From Shimia ponticola (GTDB taxonomy: Bacteria > Pseudomonadota > Alphaproteobacteria > Rhodobacterales > Rhodobacteraceae), in contig NZ_VCDK01000003.1 of assembly GCF_007995215.1 (NCBI RefSeq), positions 868,001-932,000 on the forward strand: DNA of 64,000 bases. The letters run 5' to 3'. A program made the position numbers and the translations under genes. This document shows positions 1-7,890 of the stretch, one piece after another (positions within the stretch are counted from its first letter, which is position 1; every line of letters starts with the position of its first letter). A model generated the notes under the pieces. That model saw only the letters and a list, made by a program, of their open reading frames with translations, did not search any database and was not told the origin of the DNA.

Positions 1-469
1 CGCCCGGCGTGAGATCAGCGTCTGAATTGCCCGCTTTCCAAGGGTTCACGGCGTTGCCGTAGACCGAGGTCTCGTTGGACGAGCCCATGGCGAATTCGTC
101 CATGTTCAATTTGCCCAGCATGACAGCACCGGCGTCAAACAGGTTTTGGCTGACGGTGGATTCGTATTCCGGCTTGAACCCTTCAAGAATTTTGGACGCC
201 GCCTGCGATGGTACGCCCTTGGTACAGAACAAATCCTTGATGCCCAGAGGAATACCGCACATCGCGGGCGCGTCGCCTGCCTTGATGCGCGCATCTGCGG
301 CCGCTGCCTGTTCGCGGGCAAGATCGGGTGTGTGGTGAACGAACGCGCCCAGCGCGCCTGCGGCGTCGATTTCGCTCAGGCATGCCTCGGTCAGTTCGGC
401 AGAGGTCGTGTCACCGGCGCGCAGCGCGTCGCGAGCGGCGGCGATTGTCAGTTTGTTCAGTTCAGACAT
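1..469 (-). CDS. gatA: Glutamyl-tRNA(Gln)/aspartyl-tRNA(Asn) amidotransferase subunit A, partial
   Basis: Subunit A of the GatCAB amidotransferase, which converts misacylated Glu-tRNA(Gln) (and Asp-tRNA(Asn)) to the correct aminoacyl-tRNA in bacteria lacking a dedicated synthetase. About 156 N-terminal codons are visible, from ATG at 467-469 to the left edge. The amidase fold is clear: GIPLGIKD holds the catalytic lysine (Lys78), followed by [12 protein letters not shown]. The serine-rich GGSSGGS motif with the cis-Ser and Ser nucleophile lies beyond the edge, so completeness cannot be judged. It starts 2 bases after the gatC stop on the same strand, so the two are co-transcribed and probably translationally coupled. 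Family assignment is secure. Confidence 0.97.
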   Translation of the reverse strand, partial: MSELNKLTIAAARDALRAGDTTSAELTEACLSEIDAAGALGAFVHHTPDLAREQAAAADARIKAGDAPAMCGIPLGIKDLFCTKGVPSQAASKILEGFKPEYESTVSQNLFDAGAVMLGKLNMDEFAMGSSNETSVYGNAVNPWKAGNSDADLTPG

Positions 470-471
470 TG

Positions 472-759
472 TTATTCCACCACCTTCGGTACGGCAAAGA
501 AGCCTTCGCGCGCGTCGGGCGCGTTGGCCAGAACAGCCTCGGCCTGATTGCCATCGGTCACGACATCTTCGCGGCGTTTCAGACGCATCGGGGTGACGGA
601 CACCATGGGTTCGACACCGTCGACATCAACCTCATTCAGCTGCTCGATGAACCCGAGGATGGCGCTGAATTCCTCTGCCAAGGCAGGCAATTGGTCTTCG
701 TCGACCTGAATACGGGCGAGCTTGGCGACCTTGGCCGCCGTTGCGGTATCGATGGACAT
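472..759 (-). CDS. gatC: Glutamyl-tRNA(Gln) amidotransferase subunit C
   Basis: Small stabilising subunit of GatCAB, 95 residues, the usual length. The N-terminal helix [17 protein letters not shown], the segment [11 protein letters not shown] and the C-terminal [12 protein letters not shown] are typical of GatC. It precedes gatA with a 2-base gap, the common alphaproteobacterial order gatC-gatA. The ATG at 757-759 follows a purine-rich GGAGGATTTC on the minus strand, a good ribosome binding site. gatB is not in the window. Confidence 0.97.
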   Translation of the reverse strand: MSIDTATAAKVAKLARIQVDEDQLPALAEEFSAILGFIEQLNEVDVDGVEPMVSVTPMRLKRREDVVTDGNQAEAVLANAPDAREGFFAVPKVVE

Positions 760-791
760 GAAATCCTCCGGAAAACGGTATCTGGCGCGGT

Positions 792-1448
792 CTAAACCGG
801 GTTGGCGGCATTGCCAACCATGTGCCTGCGATAAACCTCAATCATCCAACCCAGCATCACACCATTCAGAATATGCCACCAGAAGTGTGACCCCGCCGGA
901 AGATCGTCACAGACGGGCATGTCATAGGACCGCAGCGTGATCGAGATTGTGAGGATCGACGCGCCGATCACCATGCCCAGCGCCGTTTGACGGTTTTTCT
1001 GTGCGACCAGCGGGGCAAAAAGGATCAGCAGGATCGGCACGTTCCAATAGAAGTTCGAGATTTGAAAGAACGGCAACCGATCCATCAAAGGCGTGACGAC
1101 CGCAGCAAAGGGCACAAAGGCCACAACCAAAAGCCCGGCCTGCCACCATGTCCAGCCCAAGAAATCATGGCCAACTGCGTAGAGATAGAGCAGGATAAAC
1201 AACCCGATGGGTGTGATGTCTGCCAGTGATGCCCAACCTGTCGCGTGAGTGTGGAACAGGAAGGACCCGACACCGATACAGGCGAGGATCACGATCAAGG
1301 CTGTCGCAATGGGCAAACCATGCCCGCGCGTCCGATGCCACATCACAAGAGCAGCGATCAAAAAAGCGGCATTTGTCACCGCATTAAGCGGCTCGGACCA
1401 ATAGGTGAAATCAGTTCTTTCACAATAGATATCGATCTGTTCAAACAT
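792..1448 (-). CDS. Alkaline ceramidase-like CREST-family membrane protein
   Basis: A polytopic membrane protein of 218 residues resembling alkaline (phyto)ceramidases of the CREST superfamily, which are metal-dependent membrane hydrolases. Visible signatures: [18 protein letters not shown] at residues 9-26, [12 protein letters not shown] with Ser62 and His66, a nearby Asp77, and [11 protein letters not shown] near the C-terminus with His188 and His192. This is the Ser/His/Asp/His/His set expected for zinc binding. About seven hydrophobic segments are present. I chose ATG at 1446-1448; a TTG eight codons upstream is also open. It is in the same direction as gatC with a 32-base gap. The substrate is unknown: the family includes ceramidases and other lipid amide hydrolases, and sphingolipid genes are not seen here. 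Confidence 0.8.
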   Translation of the reverse strand: MFEQIDIYCERTDFTYWSEPLNAVTNAAFLIAALVMWHRTRGHGLPIATALIVILACIGVGSFLFHTHATGWASLADITPIGLFILLYLYAVGHDFLGWTWWQAGLLVVAFVPFAAVVTPLMDRLPFFQISNFYWNVPILLILFAPLVAQKNRQTALGMVIGASILTISITLRSYDMPVCDDLPAGSHFWWHILNGVMLGWMIEVYRRHMVGNAANPV

Positions 1449-1495
1449 GGTCTTAGCCTTTTTTTCGGGCAAACACTCTGACGAATGGAGAATTT

Positions 1496-2188
1496 ATGAA
1501 ACTCGTCTGGATGGGGCACGCCTCATTTCGTCTGGAGGCCGCAGGACAAATTATCCTGATCGACCCCTGGATCAACGGAAACCCAATGCTCACAGCAGAT
1601 CAAGTGGAACAAGCGCTGGACGGTGCGACCCATATTCTGGTCACCCATGGCCACTTTGATCACGCGACAGACGTGGTTGAAGTGTCCCAAAAGACCGGAG
1701 CCCCGGTCTCGGGCATCGTTGAATTGGCCGGTACGTTACACGATCAGGGCGCCGTGGAGGGATATGCCTTTAACAAGGGCGGCACGGTCGATGTGGGCGA
1801 CGTGAAAGTTAGCCTTGTGCCTGCCTCACACTCCTCGTCCATGAAGGTGGACGGCACCGGTCGATACATGGGTGCCGAATGCGGGTTCATGATCAAGGCC
1901 GAGGGCAAGACAATCTATGTCTCGGGCGACACAGATATCATGGCCGACATGGATTGGATGGCTGACTATTATAAGCCGCAGGTCGGAATTCTGTCAGCGG
2001 GTGGTCATTACACCATGGACATGGCCGGTGCGGCCTATGCAGCCAAACGGTACTTTGATTTCGAGACCGTGATCCCCTGCCATTACAAGACCTTTCCGGC
2101 CTTGGCGCAGGACGCCGAACCGCTCATCGCCGGGTTGCCTGACGTCAACGTGATCGAACCGGTGGTCATGCAGCCGATTAAGCTTTGA
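1496..2188 (+). CDS. UPF0173 metal-dependent hydrolase (metallo-beta-lactamase fold)
   Basis: A cytoplasmic metallo-beta-lactamase-fold hydrolase of 230 residues, the usual length for UPF0173. It begins MKLVWMGHASFRLE and has the zinc motif THGHFDHATD (His51, His53, Asp55, His56), a downstream SHSSSM with a metal-ligand histidine, YVSGDTDI supplying the bridging aspartate, and PCHYKTFP near the end. The physiological substrate of this family is not established. It is divergent from the ceramidase-like gene (47 bases apart) and convergent with tadA (27 bases). Confidence 0.93.
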   Translation: MKLVWMGHASFRLEAAGQIILIDPWINGNPMLTADQVEQALDGATHILVTHGHFDHATDVVEVSQKTGAPVSGIVELAGTLHDQGAVEGYAFNKGGTVDVGDVKVSLVPASHSSSMKVDGTGRYMGAECGFMIKAEGKTIYVSGDTDIMADMDWMADYYKPQVGILSAGGHYTMDMAGAAYAAKRYFDFETVIPCHYKTFPALAQDAEPLIAGLPDVNVIEPVVMQPIKL

Positions 2189-2215
2189 ACGATAATGCAT
2201 CGCCGTGTGCCGCTT

Positions 2216-2665
2216 TTAGCGGCGCTCGGCAAAGAACGCTTTAAGCTGGGCTTCGGCCTCTTGCGCGTGGATGCCGTCATAGACCTCTGGTTTGTGGTGG
2301 CATTGCGCGTGCTGAAAAATGCGCGGGCCCTGAGCGACGCCGCCAGATTTCGGGTCACTTGCCGCATAGTATAACCGCGCGATCCGCGCGGCACTGATGG
2401 CTGCGGCGCACATGGGACAGGGTTCGAGCGTCACGTAAAGGTCGCATCCGATCAGCCGTTCGGTCCCCAATGCGGCGCAAGCGGCGCGGATGGCCGCGAT
2501 CTCGGCATGGGCCGTCGGATCGTGCGTTGCCCGCATCGCATTGCGCGCTTCGGCAATAACATCACCGTCCGGGCCGACAATAACCGCCCCTACAGGAACT
2601 TCGCCCTGCCTGGCGGCATCCGCTGCCAATTCCAAGGCACGGGACATATGTGATCTGAACACCAT
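2216..2665 (-). CDS. tadA: tRNA-specific adenosine-34 deaminase
   Basis: Deaminates adenosine to inosine at the wobble position of tRNA-Arg(ACG). The cytidine/deoxycytidylate deaminase zinc site is intact: HAEIAAI (His53, Glu55 as proton shuttle) and PCPMC (Cys83, Cys86). The start at 2663-2665 gives 149 residues beginning MVFRSHMSRALELA, in line with the family; the frame stays open further upstream without a family-like sequence. It diverges from rluB with 41 bases between the start codons, so the two promoters must lie close together or overlap. Confidence 0.95.
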   Translation of the reverse strand: MVFRSHMSRALELAADAARQGEVPVGAVIVGPDGDVIAEARNAMRATHDPTAHAEIAAIRAACAALGTERLIGCDLYVTLEPCPMCAAAISAARIARLYYAASDPKSGGVAQGPRIFQHAQCHHKPEVYDGIHAQEAEAQLKAFFAERR

Positions 2666-2706
2666 GCCCCTTGGCGTAGAGCAGCAGGCGCGATAGGGCC
2701 AGAGGC

Positions 2707-3585
2707 ATGACCGATTTGCCCTCAGACGACAAACCCGAACGGATCGCCAAGCGCCTTGCCCGCGCAGGGGTGGCAAGCCGACGCGTGGCCGAAACCATGA
2801 TCACCGAAGGACGGGTGACCGTGAATGGCGAGGTCATTGCGTCCCCTGCCCTGAATGTGACGACTACCGACGCCATCACCGTAGATGGCAATCCGCTGGG
2901 CGAAGCCGAACGCGCGCGGCTGTGGCTCTATCACAAACCCACGGGCCTCGTGACGACGGAACGCGATGAAAAAGGGCGCGACACGGTCTTTAACAACCTG
3001 CCCGAGGACCTGCCCCGCGTCATGAGCGTCGGGCGGCTCGACATGAATTCCGAGGGCTTATTGCTTCTGACCAATGATGGCGGGGTCAAACGCCAGCTTG
3101 AATTGCCTTCAACCGGCTGGCTGCGGCGCTACCGCGTGCGGGTCAAAGGCACACCCAAGGACGAAGACCTGCAGCCCCTGCGCGATGGCATCACCATCGA
3201 GGGGGAGCGATTCCAGCCGATGATCGTGTCGCTGGACCGGCAACAGGGCGCGAATGCGTGGCTGACGATTGGCTTGCGGGAAGGCAAGAACCGAGAGATC
3301 CGCCGCGCTGCCGATGCACTCGGATTGACCGTGAACCGTCTGATCCGGATTTCCTATGGTCCGTTTCAATTGCGGGAACTCAAAGCGGGCGAAGTAGAAG
3401 AGGTCAAATCGCGTGTGCTGGCCGATCAAATGGGCTGGACCACAAAGCCAAAACTGCAACCCAAGACAAAGCCGGGACGGCGTGGCAAACCCGCACCAAA
3501 GGGACAGACGCCGACAGCGTCACGATCAAAAGGCAAAGCCAAAAGGCATGTCACGCGCCCACAGCGCGGCCCGAAAAAGCCCTGA
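2707..3585 (+). CDS. rluB: 23S rRNA pseudouridine synthase, RluB/RsuA family
   Basis: Large-subunit rRNA pseudouridine synthase, 292 residues. An N-terminal S4 RNA-binding domain (about 10-60, RIAKRLARAGVASRRVAE) is followed by the catalytic domain with GRLDMNSEGLLLLTND, in which Asp112 is the catalytic aspartate, and later GKNREIRRA. The tail from about residue 250 is very basic (Lys, Arg, Pro, Gly), a common RNA-binding extension. RluB is preferred over RluE or RluF from the overall length and the S4 domain, but paralogues are hard to separate by eye. Confidence 0.9.
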   Translation: MTDLPSDDKPERIAKRLARAGVASRRVAETMITEGRVTVNGEVIASPALNVTTTDAITVDGNPLGEAERARLWLYHKPTGLVTTERDEKGRDTVFNNLPEDLPRVMSVGRLDMNSEGLLLLTNDGGVKRQLELPSTGWLRRYRVRVKGTPKDEDLQPLRDGITIEGERFQPMIVSLDRQQGANAWLTIGLREGKNREIRRAADALGLTVNRLIRISYGPFQLRELKAGEVEEVKSRVLADQMGWTTKPKLQPKTKPGRRGKPAPKGQTPTASRSKGKAKRHVTRPQRGPKKP

Positions 3586-3629
3586 ATTTGCGGCGTTAGA
3601 TCCTGCGATTCGCCGAGCGCACAGCGTCT

Positions 3630-3655
3630 TGGGGAATGATTTGGTTATTTTCCCC
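3630..3655 (+). terminator. Hairpin after rluB
   Basis: GGGGAA at 3631-3636 can pair with TTCCCC at 3650-3655 across a T-rich loop. It sits in the 170-base gap between rluB and terC and could end rluB transcription. There is no T-tract after the stem, so this is weak. I looked in the same gap for a yybP-ykoY manganese riboswitch, which often precedes TerC genes, and did not recognise its conserved core. Confidence 0.3.
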
Positions 3656-3755
3656 CGCGATCTGAGTGCACAAATCCCCTGATCGGCAAGAGTCCGCGTT
3701 ACAAGCCCTTCGAGACAGGTTAATCGTTCAAAAAAGACGACAATTGGGGACCGTC

Positions 3756-4616
3756 ATGATTGACCTATTTACCTTGGAGAACCTCGGCAATCTGCTGATG
3801 CTTTGCTTCCTGCAAGCGGTGCTGGGCTTTGACAACCTTCTGTATATTTCCATCGAGAGCCAGCGCGCGCCTTTGGCGCAGCAACGCGCGGTTCGCTACT
3901 GGGGCATCATCATTGCCGTGGCGCTTCGCGTCGTCCTCTTGTTTGCGATGGTGCAATTGATCGATGCGCTGAGCGAACCGTTTTATGTCTTCGACTGGGA
4001 AGGTGTTCTGACCGGCGGGGTGAACTTTGCGACGGTTGTGTTCCTTTTTGGCGGGATTTTCATCATCTACACCGCCGTGAAAGAAATCAGTCACCTGCTT
4101 TCCGTCGACCACTTACATACTGATGTTGAAGGGAAATCCGGGAAATCAGCGGCTCAGGTCATCTTCCTGATCGTGTTCATGAACCTGATCTTCTCGTTTG
4201 ATTCGGTTTTGTCGGCCATTGCCATCACAGATGTCTTCCCGGTCCTTGCGATCGCGATCTTGCTGTCCGGTGCTGCCATGCTGCTCTTGGCGGATGGCGT
4301 GACTGCGTTCCTGCAAAAGAACCGGATGTACGAGGTGCTTGGCCTGTTCATCCTTTTGATCGTCGGCGTTGTTCTGATCGGCGAAGCGGGCGTTGCCGCG
4401 GCACATGCCATGGAAACGGCAACGGCCGCCGAAGATGTCGCCAGCCACACCGCACACGACAACGACCTCGCGCTCAAGATCTTTGGCTATGCCTTGGTGC
4501 CGATGTCCAAGACGACGTTCTACTTCTCGGTCATCGTTCTGTTTGCCGTGGAAATCATCCAGTCCGGCTACAAGCGCAAACTGGAAGCTGAACGGATGGC
4601 ATCGCAAAACCATTAA
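3756..4616 (+). CDS. TerC/Alx family integral membrane protein
   Basis: A membrane protein of the TerC superfamily (tellurite resistance TerC, Alx, and manganese or calcium exporters), 286 residues. The start at 3756 follows GGGGACCGTC. The paired acidic transmembrane motifs of the family are visible: LGFDNLLYI with Asp26 and FSFDSVLSAIAI with Asp149, with seven to eight hydrophobic segments in all. A cytosolic His/Asp-rich linker (SVDHLHTDVEGKSGK) and a second linker (AHAMETATAAEDVASH) separate the halves. Metal export is inferred from the family. It leads a same-strand run containing XpaC and TelA, proteins that recur with TerC in stress-associated neighbourhoods. Confidence 0.9.
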   Translation: MIDLFTLENLGNLLMLCFLQAVLGFDNLLYISIESQRAPLAQQRAVRYWGIIIAVALRVVLLFAMVQLIDALSEPFYVFDWEGVLTGGVNFATVVFLFGGIFIIYTAVKEISHLLSVDHLHTDVEGKSGKSAAQVIFLIVFMNLIFSFDSVLSAIAITDVFPVLAIAILLSGAAMLLLADGVTAFLQKNRMYEVLGLFILLIVGVVLIGEAGVAAAHAMETATAAEDVASHTAHDNDLALKIFGYALVPMSKTTFYFSVIVLFAVEIIQSGYKRKLEAERMASQNH

Positions 4617-4677
4617 GGTTGACTGGTAGGACGCATCCGGGCGTCATATGTGTGCTGCATCTGCAAAAGGGGGGTGC

Positions 4678-4761
4678 ATGTCGGGACAAGCGCTGCAAAA
4701 GCTCAGCTATGTGCTGCTGATCATCTTGATCCTTTACGTCGGTTGGACGGGAGGCGTGTAA
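4678..4761 (+). CDS. Putative 27-residue single-pass membrane peptide
   Basis: A short open frame coding MSGQALQKLSYVLLIILILY followed by VGWTGGV. The middle is a plausible transmembrane helix. Support for expression: AAGGGGGGTGC just upstream is a strong ribosome binding site, and the TAA stop is one base before the ATG of the XpaC-like gene (taaTatg), a spacing typical of translational coupling. It has no family I recognise. It could be a small accessory subunit of the XpaC/TelA module, or a coupling leader peptide. Confidence 0.55.
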   Translation: MSGQALQKLSYVLLIILILYVGWTGGV

Positions 4762-4762
4762 T

Positions 4763-5659
4763 ATGGCGCAACGCTACGGTGGTAAATTCAGCCCTGACGG
4801 GTCACCCAACAATGCGCCGGACGCCCCCAAGATGCCGAGCCCCCAGACCTATGCCGGGGCGCGTCCTCAGTCGGCCGGTGCGCGGACGAATATCCTGTTT
4901 GTAGCGCCCCTGGTGCTGGTCTTTAGTCTGTTTGGCAGCGGGGCTGTTGCGCTTGCCATGAACCTTTGCGCAATGGCGCTGATGCTTCTTTCGGCGTGGA
5001 TGACCCGCGAGGGGCTCAAAGCCGAAGAGGCCTACAACGCCCGGACCATCGCAAAACCGCCCGCCTTGCCCCGCAAGATGATCGCCTCTGTGCTGATGGG
5101 TCTTGGGCTGGCTCTGGCCTCTTACGCGGCCTCGGGCATTGTGAGCGCGGTATTGATTGGCGTGATCGGTGCGGGGCTGCACGGGTTTGCTTTTGGCCTT
5201 GATCCGATGAAATCCAAAGGCGCCGAAGGCATTGACCAGTTTCAGCAGGACCGCGTGGCGCGGGTCGTGGATGAAGCCGAGAAGCACCTGACCGCGATGT
5301 CGTCAGCCGTAGCCCGCGTGGGCGACCGACAGCTTGAAGGCCGCGTTGAACGCTTTCAGGCCACCGCACGCCAAATGTTTCGCACGGTCGAAGAAGACCC
5401 ACGCGATCTGGCGGGGGCGCGCAAGTTTCTGGGTGTCTACCTGATGGGGGCCAAGGACGCAGCGATCAAGTTTGCCGATTTGTATTCCAAAACGAGAGAC
5501 CAGGAAGCCAAAGCCAAATTCGTCGCTCTTCTGGATGACCTGGACGCAAATTTTGCCGCCAAGACCGAGAAACTCCTGACCGACAATCACTCGGACATGG
5601 ATGTTGAAATCAAGGTCCTCCGGGACCGTTTGAAGCGCGAAGGCGTGCGTACCGAATAA
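4763..5659 (+). CDS. XpaC-like protein (5-bromo-4-chloroindolyl phosphate hydrolysis family)
   Basis: A 298-residue protein with a proline-rich, polar N-terminus, hydrophobic segments at about 42-80 and 105-145, and a charged helical cytoplasmic C-terminus (from about residue 160 to the end). This layout and the paired TelA gene 18 bases downstream fit the XpaC family. The family name comes from an early phenotype; the biochemical role is unresolved, and a membrane adaptor for TelA is a reasonable inference. Expect co-expression with the 27-residue peptide upstream and TelA downstream. Confidence 0.82.
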   Translation: MAQRYGGKFSPDGSPNNAPDAPKMPSPQTYAGARPQSAGARTNILFVAPLVLVFSLFGSGAVALAMNLCAMALMLLSAWMTREGLKAEEAYNARTIAKPPALPRKMIASVLMGLGLALASYAASGIVSAVLIGVIGAGLHGFAFGLDPMKSKGAEGIDQFQQDRVARVVDEAEKHLTAMSSAVARVGDRQLEGRVERFQATARQMFRTVEEDPRDLAGARKFLGVYLMGAKDAAIKFADLYSKTRDQEAKAKFVALLDDLDANFAAKTEKLLTDNHSDMDVEIKVLRDRLKREGVRTE

Positions 5660-5677
5660 CAAGGGGAACCACCAACT

Positions 5678-6871
5678 ATGTCAGAAGATATTCGCAAGCG
5701 AGCCGAGGCTACTCTGGCCGATGTTGAAAAGGTCACGTCTGTGATCCTGCCAGAACCGTCCACCGCTTTGGTGCCTGTCGCCGACATGGATGATGCCGCG
5801 AAGCCCGAGGTCGAAAAGCGCATGCGCGAAATCGACATGAGCGATACGCAATCCATCGTGTCTTTCGGGTCTTCTGCACAGGCCGAATTGCAGGAAATCT
5901 CTCAGTCGATGCTGGCGGGTGTGCGCAACAAGGACGTCGGCCCGGCTGGTGACAGCCTGCGCGAAATCGTGTCGACCATCCGTGGGTTTTCGGTGTCGGA
6001 ACTGGACGTGCGGCGCAAGCGCAGCTTCTGGGAAAAGCTGACGGGCAAAGCCGCCCCCATGGCGCAGTTCGTGGCGCGGTTTGAAAACGTGCAGACGCAG
6101 ATCGACAAGATCACCGACAACCTTCTGACCCATGAGCACACGCTTCTGAAAGACATCGAAAGCCTCGATGTGCTCTACGAAAAGACGCTAGGCTTTTACG
6201 ATGAACTCGCGCTTTACATCGCGGCGGGCGAAGAAAAGATCAAAAGCGTGGATGAAAACGACATTCCCGCCAAAGAAGCTGAAGTTGCCGCGGCACCCGA
6301 AGATGATCAGGTTATGAAGGCGCAGGAACTGCGCGATCTGCGCGCGGCACGGGACGATCTTGAACGTCGTGTGCACGACCTGAAACTGACACGTCAGGTG
6401 ACCATGCAGTCGCTGCCGTCGATCCGGCTGGTTCAGGAAAATGACAAGTCGCTGGTCACCAAGATCAACTCGACGCTCGTGAACACCGTGCCGCTTTGGG
6501 AAACGCAACTGGCTCAGGCCGTCACGATCCAGCGCTCGCGCGAAGCCGCCGAGGCGGTGCGGGATGCCAATGATCTGACCAACGAGTTGCTTCAGGCCAA
6601 CGCCAAGAACCTGCGCGAAACCAACAAGGTCGTGCGTGAGGAAATGGAGCGTGGCGTGTTCGACATCGAAGCGGTCAAAAACGCCAATGCCGACCTGATC
6701 GCGACGATCGAGGAAAGCCTGCAAATTGCCGATGAGGGCAAGCGCAAGCGCGCCGAAGCCGAGACAGAGTTGCAAACCATGGAACGCGAACTCCGCGACA
6801 AACTGGCTGCGGCCAAGGCGTCGGGTACCGGACTTGGCCATTCTGTCGGTACAGCTGCCGGGGTCGAATAA
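5678..6871 (+). CDS. TelA family toxic anion resistance protein
   Basis: A 397-residue, mostly alpha-helical cytoplasmic protein of the TelA/KlaA family, linked genetically to tellurite and antimicrobial tolerance. Visible family features include the FGSSAQAELQEISQSML segment near residue 67, the central VQTQIDKITDNLLTHEHTL, and the long coiled-coil-like stretch with MQSLPSIRLVQENDKSL. No enzymatic motif is seen. A good ribosome site (AAGGGGAACC) precedes the ATG. XpaC and TelA are commonly adjacent, and the DUF2927 gene starts 3 bases after its stop. Confidence 0.92.
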   Translation: MSEDIRKRAEATLADVEKVTSVILPEPSTALVPVADMDDAAKPEVEKRMREIDMSDTQSIVSFGSSAQAELQEISQSMLAGVRNKDVGPAGDSLREIVSTIRGFSVSELDVRRKRSFWEKLTGKAAPMAQFVARFENVQTQIDKITDNLLTHEHTLLKDIESLDVLYEKTLGFYDELALYIAAGEEKIKSVDENDIPAKEAEVAAAPEDDQVMKAQELRDLRAARDDLERRVHDLKLTRQVTMQSLPSIRLVQENDKSLVTKINSTLVNTVPLWETQLAQAVTIQRSREAAEAVRDANDLTNELLQANAKNLRETNKVVREEMERGVFDIEAVKNANADLIATIEESLQIADEGKRKRAEAETELQTMERELRDKLAAAKASGTGLGHSVGTAAGVE

Positions 6872-6874
6872 CCT

Positions 6875-7858
6875 GTGATCGGGCGCACGCTTCGTACTTT
6901 GACAGCGTTGGGCGTGGCTTTGGCTACGTCGGCCTGTCTGGGGCCTGTGGATGGGGTGACCCAATCCCCTCGCCCGGTCGTGCGCCCGGACATTCCTGCG
7001 CCACAGCCTGCGGTCTATGTCCCTTCTGACAGAAGTCAGACTTTGCGCCGCTTTTACACGCGCATGGAAAATGACCTTCAAATCCGTGGTCTGATGCGCA
7101 CCGATGGGGGTGGGATCGACACGCCCTATACCGACCGGATGGTCACGGATAACTTTCTGGAAATCGCGCTCTTTGACGAACATCCTGCTGGTACAAGCCT
7201 CAGCCAGGCCAGTCCGGAGCCGATTGGGTTGCGCCGCTGGGGCGGCCCTGTGCGGATCGGTCTGATCCAAGGTGACAGCGTATCACCGCAAGACGCGGCT
7301 TGGCAAAAGTCACAGGCCCGTCGGTATGCGGCCCGTCTAGGCAGGGTTACCAACCATCCCATCACCTATGCCGACCGCAATGCCAATTTTCACGTGCTGG
7401 TTCTGGATGACGACGAACGCAGGCAAGCCGGCCCATTGATGCGAGAGCTTTTGCCCCGCATCGACACCGAGACCGTGACGCGGATCGAAACGATGCCGCG
7501 CAATGTTCAGTGTCTGGTTGTGGCCTTCTTTGAGCCCGGTGCTGATGACTACACAGCCGCCTTTGCGGTTCTGCGCTCGGAACATCCGCGCGAAAGCTGG
7601 CGGTCCTGCCTGCACGAAGAGGTGGCACAAGGCCTTGGCCTGCCGAATGATAGCGACTTCGCCAGACCGTCCATCTTTAACGAGGATGAGGAATTCGCCT
7701 TGCTGACCTCGCATGACGAAGTGCTTCTTCAAATTCTCTATGATCCGCGCTTGCGTCCCGGCATCATGGCCGATGAAGCACGGCCCATCGTGGCGCGCAT
7801 CGCGGCTGAAAAACTGAACAACGTGACCGATATTTCTGCCTTGCCCGGGTCTATCTGA
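6875..7858 (+). CDS. DUF2927 family lipoprotein
   Basis: A 327-residue exported lipoprotein starting at a GTG. The N-terminus MIGRTLRTLTALGVALATSA followed by Cys21 forms a lipoprotein signal peptide with lipobox TSAC. The C-terminal half carries the DUF2927 hallmark: a conserved Cys-containing CLHEEVAQGLGLPNDSD, then PSIFNEDEEFALLTSHDE. The HEE of the first motif resembles a metallopeptidase helix, which is suggestive but unproven. Coupled to TelA (3 bases), it places an envelope-facing component in the module. Confidence 0.85.
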   Translation: MIGRTLRTLTALGVALATSACLGPVDGVTQSPRPVVRPDIPAPQPAVYVPSDRSQTLRRFYTRMENDLQIRGLMRTDGGGIDTPYTDRMVTDNFLEIALFDEHPAGTSLSQASPEPIGLRRWGGPVRIGLIQGDSVSPQDAAWQKSQARRYAARLGRVTNHPITYADRNANFHVLVLDDDERRQAGPLMRELLPRIDTETVTRIETMPRNVQCLVVAFFEPGADDYTAAFAVLRSEHPRESWRSCLHEEVAQGLGLPNDSDFARPSIFNEDEEFALLTSHDEVLLQILYDPRLRPGIMADEARPIVARIAAEKLNNVTDISALPGSI

Positions 7859-7890
7859 CTGGCAGGCCAACCAAACAAAGGGAGGATCCC

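Noticed and set aside
3586-3755. yybP-ykoY manganese riboswitch before terC
   Set aside because: The conserved loops of the element were not found; only a simple hairpin is present.
6188-7270. A 360-codon minus-strand frame over TelA and DUF2927
   Set aside because: Overlaps two well-supported genes on the other strand and has no recognisable domain.
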